NCBI RefSeq assembly: GCF_021155765.1
Contig: NC_060112.1
Location: 1,178,001 to 1,242,000 of the forward strand
Origin: Diprion similis
Lineage: Eukaryota > Arthropoda > Insecta > Hymenoptera > Diprionidae
Direction: 5' to 3'
DNA: 64,000 nucleotides
Shown here: positions 37,079 to 48,867 of the stretch, one piece after another
Numbering within the stretch: position 1 is the first letter of the stretch
How the letters are laid out: each line of letters opens with the position of its first letter
Position numbers and translations under genes: made by a program
Notes under the pieces: generated by a model
Told to the model about the DNA's origin: nothing
The model's database searches: none
Seen by the model: the letters and a program-made list of their open reading frames with translations, nothing else

Positions 37079-37325
37079 ACTCTCTCGCACGCTCTCTCGA
37101 GCTAACGCGACTCGCGAGCGTGTCGAGTAGACGTAAAGGTCGGGGGAGAGACACGCACACGCGTGGGATGCGCGGCCCCCTTTATTCCCTTCCTCTGCCC
37201 ATCGGCAGCGCTTCTTCCCGGGGGTACGGCGAATGAAGGGAGCCGGGAATTAAAAGAAGCAACGAAGGGCGCGGCGAGAGAAGGGAGAGATCGAGGGGGA
37301 ATGAAAAAAGAAAGAAAAACACGGC

Positions 37326-37326
<1 letters not shown>

Positions 37327-37361
<35 letters not shown>
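37327..37361. repeat. (GA)n tract
   Basis: Near-pure GA dinucleotides, 250 bp from the CT tract at 37053 and in the opposite orientation. Confidence 0.9.
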
Positions 37362-37363
<2 letters not shown>

Positions 37364-40300
37364 AGCGAAGAGAGTGGATAGAGAGATCCGGGGGACTCGG
37401 GATATCTACCAGTGACTCCGCTCGTTCTCTCGTTCTTCTATGTATACCATACTAGGTATATGTATGCTATGTATATCATGAAGCGCTGTACCACGCTGCC
37501 GTGCGGAGAAAACGGAGAGTTCGAAGTCACCCGTGTCTTACGGTTCTCCTCTGTTCTCCCATTGTTACACTATTCTCTCTTCCGAGGAGAGGAGTAAAAA
37601 GATCGAGGGAAGAGAAGATGAGAATTGAGAGATACGGGTGAATGCTTTGTTCGAATGAGAGTATACTCATTGCTCCTTCCCTCATCTTCTATTTAGAACC
37701 AAAGCTCGAAGATTATACCCCCAAAACGTATGAGTATTACAGATTGCACTGATTGTACATACATTATAGGTACGTAGCCGGTACGCATTTTATTATACTA
37801 TTTATACAAATAAATCGTATAATCCACTCTCTACAACAATGCACATCAACAGTGATTTTTCAATCCTGTTACACTTACAAATATTTCTCATACGTTATTA
37901 TAATATGACTGCAGTGACCGTCGATACGCCAGAAGTAACTTTGTACGTACTTACGTACCTATCGCTTCGACGTTCGAGGCGACGGTGCGACGTCCGCGAT
38001 ACAGAAACGCGATGCGCTCTTTCATACGTCACTTTGAATTGAACATATATCTGTATCCCTATCTAGACGTGTGTATGTATGCATACTCAACGCACATGCA
38101 AACTCATCACTCTAATTTGCAATGATACGTCAAAACTCGGTAGTCATATGCAGTAGGCATATATATGTACACATGCGTATATAGCCATACACATACTCAT
38201 ACCTTTGTACGTGCATATTTTGCGAGAGCAGCGTATTCAAGCCTCTGGCTACGTACTCTCATCTCATTTCACGTACTGTTGCCATCCATACCTACGTATG
38301 CCTCTTTTCTCACCTTATCTCTCTTTCCCTCTCTTCATCTCTTTCCTCTATGTACCATGTTAAATGTTGGGAGAGCAGCAAAGAGGGGAAAAATGGGAGG
38401 GGAGCAGGGAAGCCAGGGTGCCGATGTGGTCGTACACGCACACCAGGCACTCGTATATGAAACGGGGAAGGGCGGAGGGGAATAATATTGGTAAAGGGAC
38501 CGAGCCTCCGCCCTGCTCCACACGTTCGTTCGCCAAGGGACCTTCTCGCCCCCCACCTCCCGCCAACTATGCCTAAAATATTATGCACACACACATGCCT
38601 ATGTACGTGTGTATATATGTATGAAGTATAGTATATCTGGTGTATCATAAGTATACCGTACACCCGACACATATGATGCATCATACTCATCGTACATACG
38701 CACATACAGCAGAGAACGATCGTATCGTGTGTGGTTGCAGCACAGCCGCAGGAGCAGGAACAGGAGCAGGAGTAGGCACAGAGAAGTGAGAAAGAGAGAA
38801 ATGTTGGTATATAGGTGGATATAGTATATAGGTATGTTCACAGGTATATTATATACTGTGTATATACCAACACACACATCCGCACGCGACGGCTGCGAGT
38901 CCACCCGAAGCGTAGCGACGGTACCCGCGACGCAACGACACGACGAGCATCGGCAGAGAACGAGAGAGAGGGAGAGAGAATGAAGTGAGATAAGGTGGGG
39001 AGGGCTGCGGGCCAAAATCACCAAGTGCAGCCAAGTAATTGCCACACGATGTAGCTGGGGAAAAAGTTCCATGCCCGTCGGTTGGAGGGTTAGAACCTTC
39101 GCGTCACCCTTCGAACGACTCCTGATCGTGTAACTTTGCCTTCCCGTTTCAGTTCAGACCCTCGCCGCTCACGGCCTCCTCGCCTGATCCGTTTCGTTAC
39201 GTCCTCTTCTCTTCTCTCCTCTCCCCACAAACTCGCCGCGTTCCCCTCCTGAAGCGACGCCACGCACTCTTTCCCCTTCACCATCACCGCTTCTCTTTCC
39301 TTCCCTCCTTCGTCGAGACCTTCTCCCCTCCCCCTCACCTTTCTTTCCTCCCTCCCCGCGCGTTGGGTTAGCCCGCGACCAATCACAAAGAAGGATCGCT
39401 TCGCCCTCGGTACATGGGAAGCCCTTCTTCTTCTCCCACACCTTCTACGTGTAATGCACCGCACGAAAAATTCCGTGTCGTGTGTGTACGACCTAAGGAT
39501 ATGGATGGAGAAGGAAGAGAGAAAGGATTTACCTAGCCTGCGATTAGGGGTGTGCAGGTACAAGGAGCGGGTGCGCGCCCCATCGTCATTCTGCAGGTTC
39601 GGCGTACAGGTATACCGACATCGGGATTTGGATGTCTCAAGATACGTAAATAATGGAACTGGGTTCTTACGCATTGCAGGACGTGGGTTTTTCACTAATT
39701 GTTTACGTGCAGGTATATCACGCGGCATCGTCGCATGACAGTACGCTACGGCATAAGGCATGTCATTGCAGGAAGAATATCCCAACCCAATATAGATATA
39801 TGTGTTAAACCTTTTGCGGAGCATTATAGATATAGGTTACGACCTAGACATTTACTGGAGATAAAGTACGACAGGGTTATACAATAAGTTTCAGTGATAC
39901 GATGATGTATGGTGGGTAGAACTGTACCATATATACGCGGGAATCAGACCATGCGATGATTAAGGCACACCGACTGCATCGTTTTCGTATAATTGCAATG
40001 CAGAGCGGAGTAAGGTGATCTCTATGCCACGCTGTAGAGTCTACGCGCGGCGCTCCATTCCAGTTTATCGTAGTTTGAGGTATCATTCCAAATAAAAGTT
40101 CCGACAACAGCGTTTTCCTATCTACGTTGTGAAAGCCACAATTAATAAATGACTCCGAGAATCAGCGCTCCAAATTTTATTAGGTACGATTGAGTTTTAT
40201 GGAGGAAATCAAAGCGCGACCGGCGAGTTCAGAAGGAAAAACCTCGTCCAGAAAACACCGCTAGTTTGGGCAATTTTATAGTTTGCCAAAATATTATTGC

Positions 40301-41899
40301 ACCCTTGTGTTCGGTAGACATTTCCTCAAATGCTCGTAGATTAGCTTTTGAGAAAAACTGTTCGACCGATCGTTTGCAGGACCATTACGTCGGTGGACCG
40401 GACTGACTACATTTGGACGAGGTGAAGCGTCCATCTGTATAACCCATCACAGGGCGATATTATAATCCACACTCTGTATAATTATATGAGTTGCGACAAA
40501 CAGGCGTCATTGACGAGGAAGACCTCAGAGGGATTTCGATTAGTTGTGTGAAATACCATGTGTGTCGAAACGTATCACAGATTCCAGGATTCGTGGTATC
40601 CTTCGTTGCAGGTATGTGCATTTCAATCCCAGAATGGATATCGCATTCTCGATTTTCGAGGAGATTCGAGTGCATCGAGAGCCGAAAACTCGCGGTGGCG
40701 ACATGAACACCGAGAATGTGACATTGACAGTCTCCCTCTTCATAGTCCCCTGATCCGCATCGATGCCTGGCGGGTAAAAATATATGTAATCTGCGCTTAG
40801 CAGTCTGTTCCATACAAGTATATCGGCTCGTGCCAACTATCATCGTTTGATAAAACTGCCCTAGTCCATTTTGAAAGAATCGACATTCGATTTCCGCGTT
40901 ACAGTATACGTACAACGCTGAAACCGCGTACACGGTTTGTACACGTGATAAAATGGCGATGGATTAAAACCGCTGTTCCGTAGGGCGTAAATTGATCGGC
41001 TGGTCGAGTAACCGAACTCGGACTTGTACGATCGAATCTGGTCTCCTGAAAAATGGTTTCCGATGATAGAAAGTCGATCCGATCCAGGCTAAAATCGCGG
41101 GATCGCTACATGTCGCGAAATCTCCTCCGCGCAGGATCAGCCGGCGCTCTGTTCGAGGCTGCAATGTTTCTTCCTTCCTGTCCGACCTGCTCTACCGACA
41201 AGACACGCCGCATTACGTACGTCTGCAGTAGTTTCATCGAGTCTCGCAGTTTCCGTTGAAATGTTGGTACCGCATAGCATCGAGTAGCCAACTAGGTACA
41301 CGTCGAACGCAGAATCTTACGAAGAAAAGCGAGTAAGTAGCTGAGGCACACATGTGTGCACCGGAGGCCCCGCAGTGAACGCGTATCATCATCGCAAGCA
41401 AAGGCGAGACGAGACGAGGCGAGGCAAGGTAGGTATGCAGTAAGTTAAGCGAGCGCGGGCAGATATATCCGTCGGTGATGTTCGTCAGGGTTCGTGCCTT
41501 TCCGCGGTAGCGAGGCGGGGTTTAGGCGGGGTCGATACGATACGGTTTGGTACAGTAAGTGCGGGTATCAAACTATATCAAAAAGTTTATATCAGTGGTG
41601 GAGACCCAGCGGCAGCGCGGTGTGTATATTCGGGTTTTAATACGCGAGCGATGAAAATCATCATCATCCACCGGTGACGACGGCGAGGTTGGTACGCGCT
41701 CGATGAATTATTTCGAGGACAGAACGATCGTCCTACCGTTCGAGAGGCGTCGGTCCGTTTTGCCGCTTTTTCGCTCTTTAAATCCCGTGTGCTGAGACGT
41801 GAGCCAGTGCTGCAGAAGCCACGATGGTGCGGCGGTACGTCGAGGGTTCTTTGGATCGGGCCTTGAGGCAGTCGGCGGCGTTGCCGCACCTACCGTTCC

Positions 41900-42035
41900 T
41901 AGCATAACAAGTATTCCGAGACCAGTGAGCGAGCGAGCCAACGAGTGGAGTTCCAAGCGAACACGAACGCTCTACGTCGTTGCCACATTTACCCCGAGGA
42001 GCTCACGGCTCGGGCTTACTGATTTTTCTGCGCTG
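41900..42035 (+). other. candidate 5' UTR exon of Psc/Su(z)2 paralog 2
   Basis: GC-rich, and ends in CGCTG|GTAAGC, a strong donor. It is followed by a T-rich low-complexity stretch. Splicing to the acceptor TTACAG at 44402-44407 would give an untranslated leader before the ATG at 44418. The left boundary is arbitrary; this is inference from composition and splice consensus only. Confidence 0.35.
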
Positions 42036-44417
42036 GTAAGCTTGTAGTAACAGCCTTCCTACGATCAGTTTTTGTTTTTGGTTTTTTTTGTCTTTGTTTT
42101 TTTTTCAACTTCTTTTTCTTCTTTTCAGTTTTTTTTAAATTTAAAAAATTTTTTTTTAGCTTACCTTCCTTCTTCGAATTCTCTCATTGTCAGTCTTGCT
42201 TGTTTACCCATGCCGTTTATTGGTATGACGGTTGATATAATATGTTATTTACTACATATACGTGTAATACGAAATTGTTATCCTATTGAAGAAGCGGATA
42301 GTACATGCTATAGCATACTTATCAATGTATTCAATCTGTATATGCACACGAAAATGTTCGTACAAACTCATCATTGAATCGTTCTATCATTTCCTTTTGT
42401 TTTTTTTTCATCCTTGTACACCACTTGGCTCGCAATTTTATCGAATATACCTGCAGGTGGTCTCAATAATTAATGTATTCTCTCAGAAATCAGTTGTTTT
42501 CATCTTACCCGTATTCAATTTGCATTTTTCGTCTCGACGTTCCGTTTTCTGTTTTTATTTTCGCGCATGGCGTTCACTTGTTCGTTTCATCCGTTCAGCG
42601 AATAGCTGCTAATTTTCGCTGACTGCTCCGTAAGTGGGTTACAACAAGTATTGTTACAATTACTCGTTACAAGTCACGTGCTCATATGTCAATTTCACAT
42701 AACTTCTATAAGCAAATTTTATTAGGCGGTTTCGCTGCACTTACACGAACGGGAGTTTTCTGCAAAAATGTAGTGATTTTTTTATTTTTCTTCAAACTTT
42801 TCATGCTCTCTTATCGCAATCAAACTTATAATACGCAAAAAGAACCATCCCCTTTAAGCGCGATCGAGCCTAAAGACGCAAACAGCCAGGCTGCAGAGCA
42901 CCCTTCGAGATATCGAGTCACGAAAATCTGCGCAATTTCCATAAAACTATAGATCAATACAATAATTCACAATTACCATAAGCCGATGCATAATTGCACG
43001 TTGCAATGGATTCCGCCTTGTTCGAGTATAAAAATGATACAAACACCTTGCATTGTCTAGAGGCACAAAAAGGTATACAGATTGCTGCAAGTCGTTTCAG
43101 GGATCGGATAGTCACGTGCCATTTGACCACGTGTCAGCCAGGGCTGTAGCACCATGCAGACAGCAATACTGTACACATACGTACATTCCGTCACTGCATG
43201 CAGTCGGTGTACGTAACAGTAAGGTATCCACGCCGAGGAGGTGGGGAGAGAGGGTGCAGGACGTGGTGTGAAGAAGTGGTGAAAAATGACGCGGGAATAT
43301 CTGATTACCGCTTAGGTAGTCCGCAGTTTGCAAATTTTTTTTCCCGTTACACGCTTCTGTAAACGTGATACAGAGGTTCGAATGATGTGAACGTTAAAAA
43401 GGCAGCAATCCGTACCAACGGCATCATGAAAATTATTGATAACGACCAACGCAGGAAAACCACGTAGCTAAATCGATGCGATTCGAGTCGCAAGTTATGC
43501 CGTCGCGTTCGAACAGGGTATACGCACATTCCCCGCATGGACATTGCGATAGTGCACGCATGTGCAGAGAAGTAGGTACGTGGGTAGTTGCGGGGCAATA
43601 CCCGAGTATAGACCTATGCGTCCTACAGGGTGAAACGGCAACGTGGGGATGATGTGTCAGCCAGCCCTTTATATCAGTTATCCCCATGGTAGTTGCTAAC
43701 TGCACGAGGCGGCGCAGCTCGTATATGTACCTATAATATGCACACACACACACATATATATATATATAACAAACATGCGTTCCAGTCATGGACAGAATCC
43801 TCTATATCCACCCTCGCAAAATCCATGCAACCCCTGCAACCCTGCAACCTGCAACGGCATGTGCACAGACGTACTTACATAAGTATATACGCTATGTCAA
43901 AGTATTGGTGAACGGAATTTCCGACTGTTTGTATAATACGTATAGATATGTAAGGTATATAAATGCCGCGAGCAGCATCATGCACTTGCGCAGATCACGC
44001 CGGGGTGATTCGGAGGGGATCCGAATCCAGATCATCGTCGTGTACTGTGTTACGTAGGCAAGGCACACCTACATGCGAGAGATACCTACTAGGCACACGT
44101 GTCCGTTCTCGCGACTCGAAGACTCTGCCAGCGAAGCTTGTTATACCTAGGTGCTAATTGTAGGCCGCCAAGACGCGTCGACTCCCGAACGAACTGCTAA
44201 CGCTGGTACAGGGTACATTATACATCGGGATTGAAAATTGCTAGCACAAGAAAGAGTTGCAGCTTATGAATGCGGGACATGTAAAGCACCGGTAAATCTG
44301 AAAATACTCATGTCACATGTCGTGAAAAACCGTTCGGAATTGCACTCGTCAACGACCTTCAGCGATGTGACTTTTTTCATTTATATTTTATCATATCTGA
44401 TTACAGGAGTAAACGAG

Positions 44418-47400
44418 ATGGCAGTGGCCGACGGGAGGAGGAAACCATTGGTCAAAGATTTGCACGACCACATCGTGTGTCCACTGTGTCGCGGGTACCT
44501 GATAGATGCGACTACGCTGGTCGAATGTCTGCATTCCTGTTAGTATGATAATTAATCAATCCCATGTAGACGATATGGTATAGACGCATAGCTTGGCAAA
44601 TACGTGTGACAAGGATTGCTGTACAAGAGTCGACCCCGTAACCCCATAATTGTAAATTTTCCTCTTGCAGGAACTATTATATAGGCATCCTTAACACGAT
44701 ATGTAAGGTAATTTCGGGTGAGAAGGCCGTAGATAAGAGATGGTCCACGGTATAGTAAAGTGCAAACACAGTAAAGTACGTTGAAAACTCTACCGCGAGC
44801 CATCTTTTTATACCTGTAGCCATCTCAGCGGGAATCACCACTAAAAGTAGAAAACAAAACGTAAAGAAATTTCAATTTTGCTAGCCGAAATCGATGTTGG
44901 ATATCAAAAAAAGTTACAACTATACTAGTATATGTATGTGGTACAGACCGCGTTACGTATTGTATACGCATATAGTATATCGCAACAGCATTTGCCGTGC
45001 ACGAGGGGGATTTTGAGCGTCCGGGAGACGTGCGGTGTAGCTAATTCATTTTCGATGGCTGAGGGGTTGGGTAAGGTTGCGGTGGGGTGGGTGTGGGCGC
45101 GTGTCGGGAGTTAAAAATGGCTGACGCTAGGGCTGGTTTGCCTCCGTTTGATCAGTTTGCAGGGGTTGCATCGTGCGCCGTCTTGGTAGCGGTGCTCGAG
45201 CCTGTCCTGTGTGCGGCGCACTGACGCTTCCGCCTCTGCTGCCGGACCTGGCCCTGCAGCATCTCGTTTACTTGGCCGTTCCGGGTCTCTACCGATCGGA
45301 ATTGGACAGAAGACGTCACTTCCGCTTGGTGAATCCCCAGTGTCCGCCGCCCGCCCCGCCCCTCGGCGGCTTAGCGTTGACCCTCGACGATGCGGTGAGT
45401 CTGAGCCTATGCGAGATCGTGAACACGGACGACGTCGTCGCGACTGCGGAGGAACCGCGGCGGCGACAGCGACGCCCGCGGCCGGCGACGGAAAATGGCA
45501 ACGACATCAGCGAGCTGGTCCAGGAATACGCCGAGGACGAGAATTCGAATGGCAGGGGACAAATCCGGTATCTCAAATGTCCCGCCGGCGTTACCGTCAG
45601 ACATTTGGTTAGACTTTTGGCCCTTAAACGTGGGTGGGGTGACGCCGAAGCTAAATTACCGCTCAAGAGGATCGAGATGTTGTACGAATATCCTAAAAGC
45701 CACTCCTCGCCTCCTGACAAGAGTACCGGTAAGCCGGATATGCGACCCCTCGAACCTTCCTGGACTCTACTCGACCTCGCATGCATCTTCAAGTGGGACA
45801 AGGTGAGCAATGTATAATGTTTTATCAAGACGAACACTTATTCGCATATACCTATACCTATCTACAATATGCGTACGTATATTTCCACATTTGCACCGAT
45901 TTCAATAGATTTGACGTTTCGTGTTCAACACAACTACAGGTGTATCGTTATGAAAATCGACTCTTTGAAGATGAATTATATAGCGGAAAATATAAAGTTA
46001 CAGGGGTGGCCATGAGAATTGTCCAGATTTTTTCGACGACTTTAACTTTGCCATGACAACAGCCGCACTGAGAGAAGCGTTTATTTAAACTGTTAAAAAA
46101 CGTATACTCGGATATGGCGAAAAAAGTGTTTAGTTATTATTATCAAATTTTACTTGAGCCAAATAGGACTATTGTTAACTAGGTAATAAAAAAATTCTAT
46201 CGATCATTACTTGGCTTGAGTAAAATTTGACAATAATAACAAAACATCTATTTGGCCATATCAAAATGTGCGTTTGTTAACAGTAAATACACTTTTTTCT
46301 CAGTACAAAATGTTACGTCAGTTCAGTATTTTCATGCGCATTTGTCTCTTGGAAAAATTTCCCCGACGATGCCGATGCCGTAGGCTTTTATGGCCACCTT
46401 GCAGGTACAAAGAAATCGCGAACACTGGGGAAAAAATCCGGCTGCAACGCTACAATTCATATATACAAATTCATGAGACACTTGACGCTGTACAATTGTC
46501 TCCCTGCACTAACCCCCTCCATTTTAGGAAACCCCAATGAAGTTGTACTACCGGGTAGTACAGCGGTCAGAAGAAACGATACTCCAGCAGCAGTCAGGGG
46601 TACCGATATCACTAAGTTCCTATAACAACACTGCCAACAACAATAACAGTACAGTTGGAAACAATTCAAACGTGATGGAAAACGTCCAAAGACCACCAAC
46701 CCCACCGCCAAGTCCAAAGCAATCGTCCAATCCAGAAATCAGAACAGCGTTGCAGTCACAATCCGCACAATTATCGAATACGTCAAAGCCAAAGTGCAAG
46801 CCGATAATAAAAAGTCTTGAAATATTAAAACCAGTTAGTGGCATAGTGAGAAAAGCCAGCGAAGAACGAACGGAGTTGGAAGCCCGCGTGGAAACTACAG
46901 AAGAAGCGCCTCCCGAAGTCATGGCAAAGTCCTTAAATCCGATTTCGGTCGAGCTATCCGCGTCGTCGCAGCAACAACAGCAATTGATAAGCAGCTGTAG
47001 CGTGCAGGAAACGATCGCCCAATCGGTAGACGCGAACGGAACTCTGGTGGCGAGTGGAGAGACGAACGGTATAAAGATAAAGAAGCCGCGTTGCAAAGTT
47101 ACGCCGGTGATGCGAGCTCCGGGACTCCAGGGAAGCTGCGGCGCCGCGGGTCCGGTAAATTCTGGGGGAACGGAGAGCAACAAAAGCGGAAGGAAATTAC
47201 CGAGGCTGGAGCATCACAAGCGGCGGAAACGACGCAACAAAAGATTGATAGCCGAGATAACGACGACGCCGAGGGAAGACCTGCTTAAGCTGAAAGTCCG
47301 ACTGACCCCCTGCCCGCCCAGGATCACATCCAGCACCGGAAGCGCCAAGGAGAAGCTGCTGCAGATGAGAGCCGTACGCAGAGAGAAAATCAAGACCGGG

Positions 47401-48867
47401 ACCGAACGCGCCCAGACGCCGCCGCCCTGCCTGCCTCTGACTCCACCGCCGTCGGCGTCGATCGACGGATCGCCGATACTCCTCGGCCCGACGACGAAGA
47501 AGAACGAAGAAACGGCAGCCGAACAACCGAGGATTGCGAAGGACTCGGTCGCGACTGTAGCGTCGGGCGGGGATCCCCTTCCAGTTCATATGCAGGAGGA
47601 AACGATCGAGGAAATAATAGACGGGATACCGGACGAGGTTGTCAGGGTTGCGCAGAACATGAATAAGAGCAACGGTGCAGTGAAGCCAATTGCCGCAGCG
47701 TCGATCGGCGACCAGGAGAAGTGTTCCGTGGTTCAGGTTATTACAGTCGAGGATGAGGTTCAAGAGGTGCGGGAGTCGAAGCCGAAGAAGAAAGACGTGG
47801 AGGAGATTGATAAGAAGAAGAAGAGCATCCCGAAGGTCGAGGATCACGACCAGCGCGAAGGGGTCAAGTCAACGACCGTCGTTGAAGCGAGCGAGAAGCC
47901 TGCGGAGAAACCGAAGGATGAAGAAGTGCTGCGAAGACTAGGGCTGGTGGCGATAAGCGAAGCGAGCAAGACGCTCCAGGACAAGATCCGGAACTCTCAG
48001 GGCGGCGGCGGCGGTGGCGGAGGGATAGACTACCATCGCGAGTCCTTGGAGCGTCAGCTACGCGAGAGTAAAGCGAATCGCGTGCGAAGTCTGCTCGCTG
48101 AGAAGCAAATGCGCGACGCACTGAAGAGCATAATGTCGAAATCGAAGCCGGGGGGCCTGCAGGCGGGCTCGAGCAACGGGCAGAAGAAGGGGCCGCCACC
48201 CTTGGCGCCGCTGACCCTGAAGCAAGGCTTCTCGATGCCGCCGAAAAGCGCACACCCGGTACAAACAAAGGCGAACCCGCACCACGTCGGGCAGATCTCA
48301 TCCTCGGCGTCGAGTCGCGGCGCGGGTTCGAAGAACGAAAAGCCTCTCGACCTGAGCAGCGGAGCGAACAACGCTCTGGACCTTTCGCCGACTCCGAGCT
48401 GCAGCAACCCGGTCATAACGAGTACGACCTACTCGACGTCACCCGCTGCGCCGACGGTGAGCAAAGCAACGCCGACGACGACGGGTCGAGGAGTTGGCGC
48501 GGATAAATCGCCGGAGCGGGACGTCAAGAAGAATCAGGATCTGAATTTGCGGACGCTTTCGGACGCCGCGGTATCCCTCCTGAGGACCAGCCCGACTCGA
48601 GCCAGCGCTCCCTGCAATCCAGCCGTCGATCCGCAGGTGAGAATAACCGGGAACAACTCGACGACCGTGCAGAGTAGCGGCAACAAGGTGGCTCTGCGCA
48701 TACCGCAGCCTCATCAGAGAATATCCGGGTTTGGTAACGGGATGAAAATCAAACCGAACCTAGCCGTCAGGCACATTCCAAATCCTCAAGCCTTTGTCGC
48801 CTCGCAGTATAACAGGAATCAGAGAACGTCGACGGGCTTTTTTACCGCTCAACAACAGCCTCCTTAA
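44418..48867 (+). CDS. Psc/Su(z)2: Psc/Su(z)2-type Polycomb group RING finger protein, paralog 2
   Basis: Three coding exons: 44418-44538, 45156-45802 and 46528-48867 (TAA); 1035 residues. The RING begins [20 protein letters not shown] and has C21, C24, C37, H39, C42, C45, C57 and C60, so one residue longer than paralog 1 before the last pair. The helix after the RING ([20 protein letters not shown]) and a RAWUL domain follow ([45 protein letters not shown]). The RAWUL is split by an Arg/Glu-rich insertion. The last exon (780 codons with stop) is disordered and charged, with a Gly run, a predicted helix ([20 protein letters not shown]), a canonical CtBP-type PLDLS motif, a second ALDLS, and AVDPQV and LRIPQP motifs shared in form with paralog 1. 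The intron inside the RING and the one before the last exon match paralog 1 in position and phase, which shows common descent. Confidence 0.93.
44799..45120. promoter_or_regulatory. cluster of Pho-like GCCAT sites in intron 1 of paralog 2
   Basis: Three matches to GCCATHWY, the Pleiohomeotic consensus: GCCATCTT at 44799, GCCATCTC at 44819 and, on the minus strand, GCCATTTT ending at 45113. Motif presence only; no binding evidence. Confidence 0.3.
46080..46290. mobile_element. 211-bp foldback element in intron 2 of Psc/Su(z)2 paralog 2
   Basis: Imperfect hairpin: the left arm (TTTATTTAAACTGTTAAAAA, GGATATGGC, CAAATTTTACTTGAGCCAA) is the inverse of the right arm (TTGGCTTGAGTAAAATTTG, GGCCATATC, TTTGTTAACAGTAAATAC). 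MITE-like, no coding capacity, target duplication not evident. Confidence 0.65.

Larger units (their letters stand above)
34848..44417. promoter_or_regulatory. shared 5' region between the divergent Psc/Su(z)2 paralogs
   Basis: About 9.5 kb without a supported coding exon, expected to hold the 5' UTRs, promoters and regulatory DNA of both genes. It includes CT/GA tracts (35932-35970, 37053-37078, 37327-37361), (GGT)n at 36817-36834, a GC-rich stretch at 36.6-37.4 kb and another at 41.3-42.04 kb. The numerous open frames on both strands are low-complexity (poly-Ser/Leu or Arg/Glu from CT/GA repeats) and carry no domain. Confidence 0.6.

Noticed and set aside
35873-39824. Many frames in the Psc/Su(z)2 shared 5' region, the longest 244 codons on the minus strand at 39090-39824
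   Set aside because: Composition follows CT/GA and AT microsatellites; no domains, no consistent splice sites, and frames overlap on both strands.
45160-45166. Alternative acceptor TTTGCAG for exon 2 of Psc/Su(z)2 paralog 2
   Set aside because: It would break the RING frame; the upstream GATCAG (45150-45155) restores HSFCRGC.
46620-48714. Minus-strand open frames up to 216 codons across the last exon of Psc/Su(z)2 paralog 2
   Set aside because: Antisense shadows produced by the GC-rich exon; Cys/Arg/Ser-rich with no recognisable family.
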